Below are positions 6,498 to 9,930 of a DNA stretch of 9,930 nucleotides, one piece after another. The stretch is from DASVWH01 sp036389715 (GTDB lineage: Bacteria > Acidobacteriota > Blastocatellia > Pyrinomonadales > Pyrinomonadaceae): positions 1 through 9,930 of the forward strand of contig DASVWH010000140.1 in the NCBI GenBank assembly GCA_036389715.1, given 5' to 3'. The position numbers and the translations under genes were made by a program. Each line of letters starts with the position of its first letter. Within the stretch, counting starts at the first letter, position 1. The notes below the pieces were generated by a model. It saw only the letters and a list, made by a program, of their open reading frames with translations, was not told the origin of the DNA and searched no databases.

Positions 6498-7459
6498 TTC
6501 ATCTTCCTAAAATAGAAGTAGAGCACGAAGCCGATGCCGACCATCGAGAGCAGCGCGTAAACGTAGCCGTACTTCCAGCCGAGCTCCGGCATGTGTGCGA
6601 AGTTCATCCCGTAGATTCCGGCGATGAGCGTCACGGACATCAGGATGGTGGCCAGCGAAGTCAGCCGTTTCATAATGACGTTCATCCGGTTGCCCTGCAC
6701 GGAGAGATACGCGTCCATCGTCGAGCTGAGCATGTCGCGCAGCGTGTCAATGGTGTCGGCGACACGGATGATGTGGTCGAAGACATCCTGAAAGTAGACG
6801 TAAATTTCGCGCGCGAAGATGGGCTGCTCGCGCCTGAGCATCGTGTTGAAGACATCGCGCAGCGGCGTGATCGAGCGGCGCAGGTGCAGCAACTGCTTCT
6901 TGATGCGGAATATCTCTTCGATGGATTCGGGCTTGAAATCGCCGAAAATCTGGTCTTCGAGGTCGTCCATCCGCTCGCTCAACAGATCGAGCAGCGGCAT
7001 GTAGTCGTCAACAATCGCGTCCATCAAAAGATAGGAGAGCAGCCCCGAGCCATGCTCTGCGCGGTCGGTCCATTCGTGCCAGAGGCGATTGGCCGTCTCG
7101 ACGGCGCGAATCGGGCGGCTGTGAACCGTTACCAGGTAGTTCGAGCCGAGGAAGATGTTAAGCTCGCGCAATTCCAGGTGGTCGTGCGGCCCGACCAGCT
7201 CGGCCTCGTAGAGCACTATGAAGTAGTAGCCCGGATACTCCTCGACCTTCGGGCGCTGGTGGGCCTTCTGGCAATCTTCGATTGAGAGATGATGAAAGTT
7301 GAACTCTTCGGCCAGGTCTATGAAATCCTGGCTGGTCGGGTCGCTGACATCGGCCCAGACGACGTTCTGTTTCCCCGAACAGAACTCGCTGATGTCACAG
7401 GCCGGAAAGTTGTTGGTAAATTTCTTGGCCGCGCTGTCCAAGCAAACAGTTGTAATCAT
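6488..7459 (-). CDS. corA: CorA family Mg2+/divalent cation channel
   Basis: Pentameric inner-membrane channel for Mg2+, in some members Co2+, Ni2+ or Zn2+. The 323-aa length is normal. The N-terminal 260 residues form the cytoplasmic funnel, ending in a long stalk helix (about 220-265). TM1 lies near 266-283 and is followed by the YGMNF signature, with the selectivity motif GMN at 284-286. A periplasmic loop with MPEL (290-293), TM2 (about 297-317) and a basic RKMKWL end follow. The loop and tail closely resemble Thermotoga maritima CorA as I remember it. The ATG has an AGGGAG 12 bp upstream, a little far. The stop overlaps the small membrane protein downstream. No M-box type Mg2+ riboswitch is visible in the short leader. 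Confidence 0.94.
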   Translation of the reverse strand: MITTVCLDSAAKKFTNNFPACDISEFCSGKQNVVWADVSDPTSQDFIDLAEEFNFHHLSIEDCQKAHQRPKVEEYPGYYFIVLYEAELVGPHDHLELRELNIFLGSNYLVTVHSRPIRAVETANRLWHEWTDRAEHGSGLLSYLLMDAIVDDYMPLLDLLSERMDDLEDQIFGDFKPESIEEIFRIKKQLLHLRRSITPLRDVFNTMLRREQPIFAREIYVYFQDVFDHIIRVADTIDTLRDMLSSTMDAYLSVQGNRMNVIMKRLTSLATILMSVTLIAGIYGMNFAHMPELGWKYGYVYALLSMVGIGFVLYFYFRKMKWL

Positions 7460-7493
7460 TGACCGCCGCCGCTCCCTTCTCTTCCGGCGGTCG

Positions 7494-7520
7494 AGTATAC
7501 CTGTTTTCTAAACTTTTCAA
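7494..7520 (-). promoter_or_regulatory. Probable corA promoter
   Basis: On the minus strand TTGAAA (7520-7515) and TATACT (7499-7494) are separated by 15 bp, one or two short of the ideal. Transcription would start near 7487, giving a short leader of under 30 nt before corA. The -35 overlaps one arm of the inverted repeat at 7518-7556. Confidence 0.45.
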
Positions 7521-7556
7521 AGAGAGGATTTCAGGGCCGCTTACTCCCTCTCTTTG
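7518..7556. repeat. 10-bp inverted repeat between corA and its upstream neighbour
   Basis: CAAAGAGAGG (7518-7527) and CCTCTCTTTG (7547-7556) form a perfect 10-bp inverted repeat with a 19-bp spacer. On plus-strand RNA it could extend to 14 bp with two G-U pairs (7514-7560). No T run follows on either strand. It lies 71 bp past the stop of the minus-strand gene at 7627 and its left arm touches the predicted corA -35. It could be an operator, or a hairpin marking the 3' end of the upstream transcript. Confidence 0.6.
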
Positions 7557-7626
7557 GAAGCGGTCTTTCGAGACGCCTGGGCTTTGAGCAGCGGAGCGCG
7601 CCCGCCCGCGCCGCCACCGGGCCGGA

Positions 7627-8169
7627 CTAATCCTTGGCCGTCCCTATCAAAATCATCGGCAGACCGATGGCCATGAACATGACGCCCGCGAAGAGAGCGA
7701 TGGAGAAGCCGCGCCGTGGGCTGGCCCTTTTTCCCGTCAGCAGGTTGACGCCGCCGTAGCCGCTGCGAACCTTTTTGACATACTTGTACTGGAGCTTCAC
7801 GGCCTCCTTGAGATCAACTTCGACCAGCTCGAAGCCCTCCGGGTCTATGCGCGAGATCGCGCCGTGAAGCTCGTCGCCGTTTCTGAGAAACGCCGTCAGC
7901 CTGCTCCCGACGCCGAGCTTCTCGACGTTGCGCTTGATTCGCTGCGCATCCTTGTCCAGTTGCGCGGGCTGTTGCGGCGGCGAGGGATTGGTCGCCGCCG
8001 GGGCTGGCGAGCCTTTCTGATTCTCTTGCGTCCCAGGCTGCGTGCGCTCCTCAACGAGAGCCGTGTTCGCGGGCAGGCCCGCGGCCCGCGCCTGCTGACA
8101 GTTGGCCTGCGGCGCGGACGCCATGACGAGCGAGACGGCGAGCATCATCGCCAGATAAGAGTTCCACAC
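7627..8169 (-). CDS. Exported proline-rich protein with LSm-like core and C-terminal membrane anchor
   Basis: A 180-aa protein of unknown function. Residues 1-24 are a signal peptide (hydrophobic core 6-18, likely cut near ANC, 22-24). C24 lacks a proper lipobox, so it is probably not a lipoprotein. A Pro/Gln/Ala-rich linker (25-70) precedes a core at about 76-137. There the pattern LGVGSRLTAFLRNGDELHG, then ISRIDPEGF and a basic end, resembles the small beta-barrel (LSm/SH3-like) repeats common in acidobacterial exported proteins. A second hydrophobic segment (155-176) would anchor it. The start is GTG, supported by an AGGAG 8 bp upstream. The family match is from memory of the pattern, so function is not claimed. 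Confidence 0.8.
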   Translation of the reverse strand: MWNSYLAMMLAVSLVMASAPQANCQQARAAGLPANTALVEERTQPGTQENQKGSPAPAATNPSPPQQPAQLDKDAQRIKRNVEKLGVGSRLTAFLRNGDELHGAISRIDPEGFELVEVDLKEAVKLQYKYVKKVRSGYGGVNLLTGKRASPRRGFSIALFAGVMFMAIGLPMILIGTAKD

Positions 8170-8471
8170 GATTTCTTCTCCTGCATCTTTGCGGTTTCGT
8201 TGGAGTAAGGCCCGGACGAGTTCCGCTTCGAGCCCGCAGCCCGCAATCGCAAGAGCGATGCCAGAGCCGCAGCCGGGCGAAACGTCTATCTTTTCCGGCG
8301 CAGGGATGAAGGCGCGCGTGGGGCGTAATTAACGGGAGCGCAGCAAAAAACGGACGGATGGAGTGTTTGTCGCTTTGCCGCTCGGCGGGCCATCGGAGGG
8401 TGCGGGCGCTGGCCGGGCGCTGGCCGCAGCTCATCGCCGACGACTGAATCTCGCCCCTCGCCTGGTAAACC

Positions 8472-8501
8472 TTGACGCTTGACGAGACGGCTTGTTACAC
8501 T
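8472..8501 (+). promoter_or_regulatory. Probable sigma-70 promoter of carD
   Basis: TTGACG at 8472-8477 and TACACT at 8496-8501 are separated by 18 bp. A second TTGACG (8479-8484) follows because CTTGACG is repeated in tandem, but its spacing to the -10 is too short to serve it. Transcription would start near 8508, leaving a leader of about 99 nt. Confidence 0.6.
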
Positions 8502-8524
8502 TTCGTGAGAATTAAAGCGAACCC

Positions 8525-8563
8525 CGACGCTTGCTGCGTCGCTAACAACGGGTGACAGACCCG
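8525..8563 (+). promoter_or_regulatory. Two small hairpins in the carD leader
   Basis: CGACGC/GCGTCG (8525-8530 with 8536-8541, 5-nt loop) and CGGGT/ACCCG (8549-8553 with 8559-8563, 5-nt loop) lie in tandem in the predicted leader. They are followed by a GC-rich stretch and a run of five T (8583-8587) before the GGAGG Shine-Dalgarno (8598-8602). I do not recognise a known riboswitch or attenuator. Confidence 0.35.
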
Positions 8564-8606
8564 CGCGTGCGGCGCAGGCTGATTTTTGTAATTCGATGGA
8601 GGTGCT

Positions 8607-9155
8607 ATGGTAGGCTTTAAGGTCGGCCAGAAAGTTGTTTACCCTAACCACGGGATTGGAACCATCGAGCAGATCGAGCAGAAGCAGATCGGTTCCGACT
8701 CACTCCCCTTCTACACGCTGCGTCTTGCTGCCACCAATTCACTGGTCCTTGTTCCCGTCGCCAATGCTTCAGAAGTCGGCCTCCGTCACCCGATCTCTTC
8801 GGGCGAGTGCGAGATGCTGTTGAAGAATTTAGCCGACGATTTCACGGCCCCCGCCAACGACTGGAAAGACCGCTTCAAGGACTTTTCCGAGAAGATGCGG
8901 ACCGGCGATATTTTCGAGGTCGCCGACGTGCTCAAGAATCTGACTTTTTTGAGCCACCTCAAGCCGCTCTCCTTCCGCGAGCAGCGGATGCTTGAGCGCG
9001 CACATTACCTGGTAGTCTCCGAGCTGGCTGCCGTCTGTCGTCAGCCCGAGTGCAACGTCGAACCGCGCGTTGAAGAGGCCCTCGCCCGCGCCTGCTCCAA
9101 GCACGACCGCCGACCCGCGCGCACCCGCGCCGCCGGTGCGGCAGTCGGCCACTAA
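8607..9155 (+). CDS. carD: CarD/CdnL-family RNA polymerase-binding transcription factor
   Basis: Global transcription factor that binds the RNA polymerase beta subunit and steadies the open complex at promoters, notably those of rRNA genes in mycobacteria. At 182 aa it is slightly longer than typical CdnL (about 160). Residues 1-60 are the Tudor-like polymerase-interacting domain, with VYPNHGIGTIEQIE (11-24). Residues 66-165 are the helical DNA-binding domain, including W86 in NDWKDR, which matches the Trp that wedges into the upstream edge of the bubble in mycobacterial CarD. LSFREQRMLERA (121-132) is also a family pattern. The last 15 residues are Arg/Ala-rich and variable. The ATG has a GGAGG 4 bp upstream. 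The gene stands alone with its own promoter. Confidence 0.94.
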   Translation: MVGFKVGQKVVYPNHGIGTIEQIEQKQIGSDSLPFYTLRLAATNSLVLVPVANASEVGLRHPISSGECEMLLKNLADDFTAPANDWKDRFKDFSEKMRTGDIFEVADVLKNLTFLSHLKPLSFREQRMLERAHYLVVSELAAVCRQPECNVEPRVEEALARACSKHDRRPARTRAAGAAVGH

Positions 9156-9248
9156 ACCGAGCATCCAGAAGTTTTAAAAAGAGAGTCCGCCAGGGACTAT
9201 GCAGGCCCGTCCGCGAGCCCGGCTCTTTGTCTGTCTTGCGGCTCCGCG

Positions 9249-9272
9249 GCACAGAACTGTGCTCTTTCTGTC
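9249..9272 (+). terminator. Weak terminator-like hairpin after carD
   Basis: GCACAG (9249-9254) and CTGTGC (9257-9262) form a palindrome that can fold as a 5-bp stem with a 4-nt loop. It is followed by the pyrimidine-rich TCTTTCTGTC. It lies 94 bp past the carD stop and just before the next promoter. The stem is short, so this is only a candidate. Confidence 0.3.
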
Positions 9273-9292
9273 TCTACCGGAGCCCGGCGTGC

Positions 9293-9298
9293 TATAAT
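9293..9298 (+). promoter_or_regulatory. Probable -10 element for the CNNM-family gene
   Basis: A perfect TATAAT lies 70 bp before the start codon of the next gene. No good -35 is seen 16-18 bp upstream; TGTCTC at 18 bp is poor. Transcription would begin near 9305. Confidence 0.45.
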
Positions 9299-9368
9299 TG
9301 CGGCCGTTCAGCGCCCCCGTCGAAGAAAGACTCAAACGTATTCGTGATGCGCCCCGCTGTAAATCGAA

Positions 9369-9930
9369 ATGGATGAACCTGCCAGTTACTTTTTAGCCCT
9401 TCTTTTCGCCGACGAAAACATCCTCGCAGAGCACGTCTCGTTTACGGAGGCGCTCATCAAGCTCGGGGCCGTGCTCCTGCTGGTCATCGCCAACGGCTTT
9501 TTCGTCGGCTCGGAGTTTGCGCTGGTCTCGGTCCGGCGGCCGAGGCTCGAAGCGCGCGCGGCGGCCGGGAGCAAGGGCGCACAGTCGGCGCTGCGCCTGC
9601 TGGCCGAACCGACCATCTTCATCTCGGCCACGCAGCTCGGCATCACGCTGGCGTCACTGGCGCTCGGGTGGATCGGCGAGCCGACGGTCGCGGCGCTGCT
9701 GCTGCCGGTGGCGGCGCGCATCGCTTCGACAGGCTGGGCCGCCTCAATCGCTCACGGCGCGGCCATCGTCCTGGCCTTCGGGGCCATCACTTACCTGCAC
9801 ATAGTTATCGGCGAATTGATGCCCAAGATGGTCGCGCTCGAACGCGCAGAGGCGCTGGCGCTGGTAGCCTCGCGCCCGCTTGAGCTTTTCGCCAGGGTCT
9901 TTCGCGCGCCCATCTGGGTCTTCAACAAGA
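9369..9930 (+). CDS. CNNM/DUF21 (HlyC/CorC-type) membrane protein, N-terminal part
   Basis: The gene is cut by the right edge; 187 codons are visible. Members of this family have a DUF21 (CNNM) membrane domain, a CBS pair and a CorC_HlyC domain, and are linked to Mg2+ and other divalent cation transport. Some are annotated as hemolysins. Only the DUF21 part is seen. Visible are a first membrane helix (about 28-53) ending in the signature ANGFFVGSEFAL (41-52), the GITLASLALGWIGEP stretch (91-105), a third hydrophobic region (about 126-148) and IGELMPKMVALERAE (147-161). An in-frame TAA two codons before the ATG fixes this as the earliest ATG start. No Shine-Dalgarno is visible. The CBS and CorC domains should lie beyond the edge. 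Confidence 0.9.
   Translation, partial: MDEPASYFLALLFADENILAEHVSFTEALIKLGAVLLLVIANGFFVGSEFALVSVRRPRLEARAAAGSKGAQSALRLLAEPTIFISATQLGITLASLALGWIGEPTVAALLLPVAARIASTGWAASIAHGAAIVLAFGAITYLHIVIGELMPKMVALERAEALALVASRPLELFARVFRAPIWVFNK

Larger units (their letters stand above)
8170..8606. other. Divergent intergenic region before carD
   Basis: These 437 bp separate the minus-strand LSm-like gene from carD. No gene is supported: minus-strand open frames here lack ribosome binding sites and have shadow-like Arg/Ala/Pro composition. The left part holds only a small hairpin, ATCGC/GCGAT (8246-8259), and no clear promoter for the minus-strand gene was found. The right part holds the carD promoter and a structured leader of about 100 nt. 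Confidence 0.65.

Noticed and set aside
7461..7492. 8-bp hairpin GACCGCCG/CGGCGGTC with the corA Shine-Dalgarno in its loop
   Set aside because: The predicted corA transcript start (about 7487) falls inside the stem, so the full hairpin would not be present in the RNA; the leader is also far too short for an M-box Mg2+ riboswitch.
8286..8651. 121-aa minus-strand frame running from the carD leader into the carD start
   Set aside because: It overlaps the carD promoter, Shine-Dalgarno and first codons and has no recognisable features; most likely chance.
1..9930. CRISPR arrays, tRNA/rRNA genes, insertion sequences, phage or toxin-antitoxin genes
   Set aside because: I looked for spaced repeats, tRNA-like folds, transposase motifs and small paired genes and saw none; the only tandem repeats are the 7-bp units.

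Overview
The window reads as a stretch of chromosome from an acidobacterium, most likely of the Blastocatellia type. This is inferred from gene content, not from a marker gene. The DNA is GC-rich. It carries two secreted proteins of the 'VWFA-related Acidobacterial' type, a secreted proline-rich protein with an LSm-like core of a kind I associate with Acidobacteria, a CarD/CdnL regulator and a type IV pilus pilC-pilB pair. No mobile element, CRISPR array, tRNA, rRNA or phage gene is visible. Genes are intact, apart from one cut by the right edge.

Layout. (1) 66-3074, minus strand: pilC then pilB, the inner-membrane platform and extension ATPase of a type IV pilus or related type II secretion machine. 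A five-unit 7-bp tandem repeat lies just past pilB, and two related 7-bp units occupy the place where the pilC ribosome binding site should be. (2) 3075-3532: a divergent intergenic region with a promoter on each side, a terminator-like hairpin in the pilC leader and a hairpin in the leader of the plus-strand gene. (3) 3533-6115, plus strand: two diverged paralogous VWA-domain proteins with signal peptides and complete metal-binding (MIDAS) motifs. They are separated by a hairpin-rich spacer with a terminator, and followed by a very strong terminator shared with the convergent gene. (4) 6204-7459, minus strand: a Thermotoga-type CorA Mg2+ channel, with a 97-aa single-pass membrane protein overlapping its end by 10 bp. 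(5) 7627-8169, minus strand: a secreted or membrane-anchored protein with an LSm-like core. (6) 8607-9155, plus strand: a CarD/CdnL transcription factor with a good promoter and a structured leader. (7) 9369-9930, plus strand: the first 187 codons of a CNNM/DUF21 (HlyC/CorC-type) membrane protein.

How they fit together. pilC and pilB clearly act in one machine. The two VWA proteins look like tandem duplicates acting outside the cytoplasmic membrane. CorA and the CNNM protein both belong to families linked to Mg2+ or other divalent cations, but they are not in one operon. CarD is a global RNA polymerase factor and need not be linked to its neighbours. I see no convincing new multi-gene system. 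The points most worth following are the 7-bp repeats around pilCB, the possible attenuator before pilC, the CorA-coupled small membrane protein, the tandem VWA pair and the LSm-like protein.
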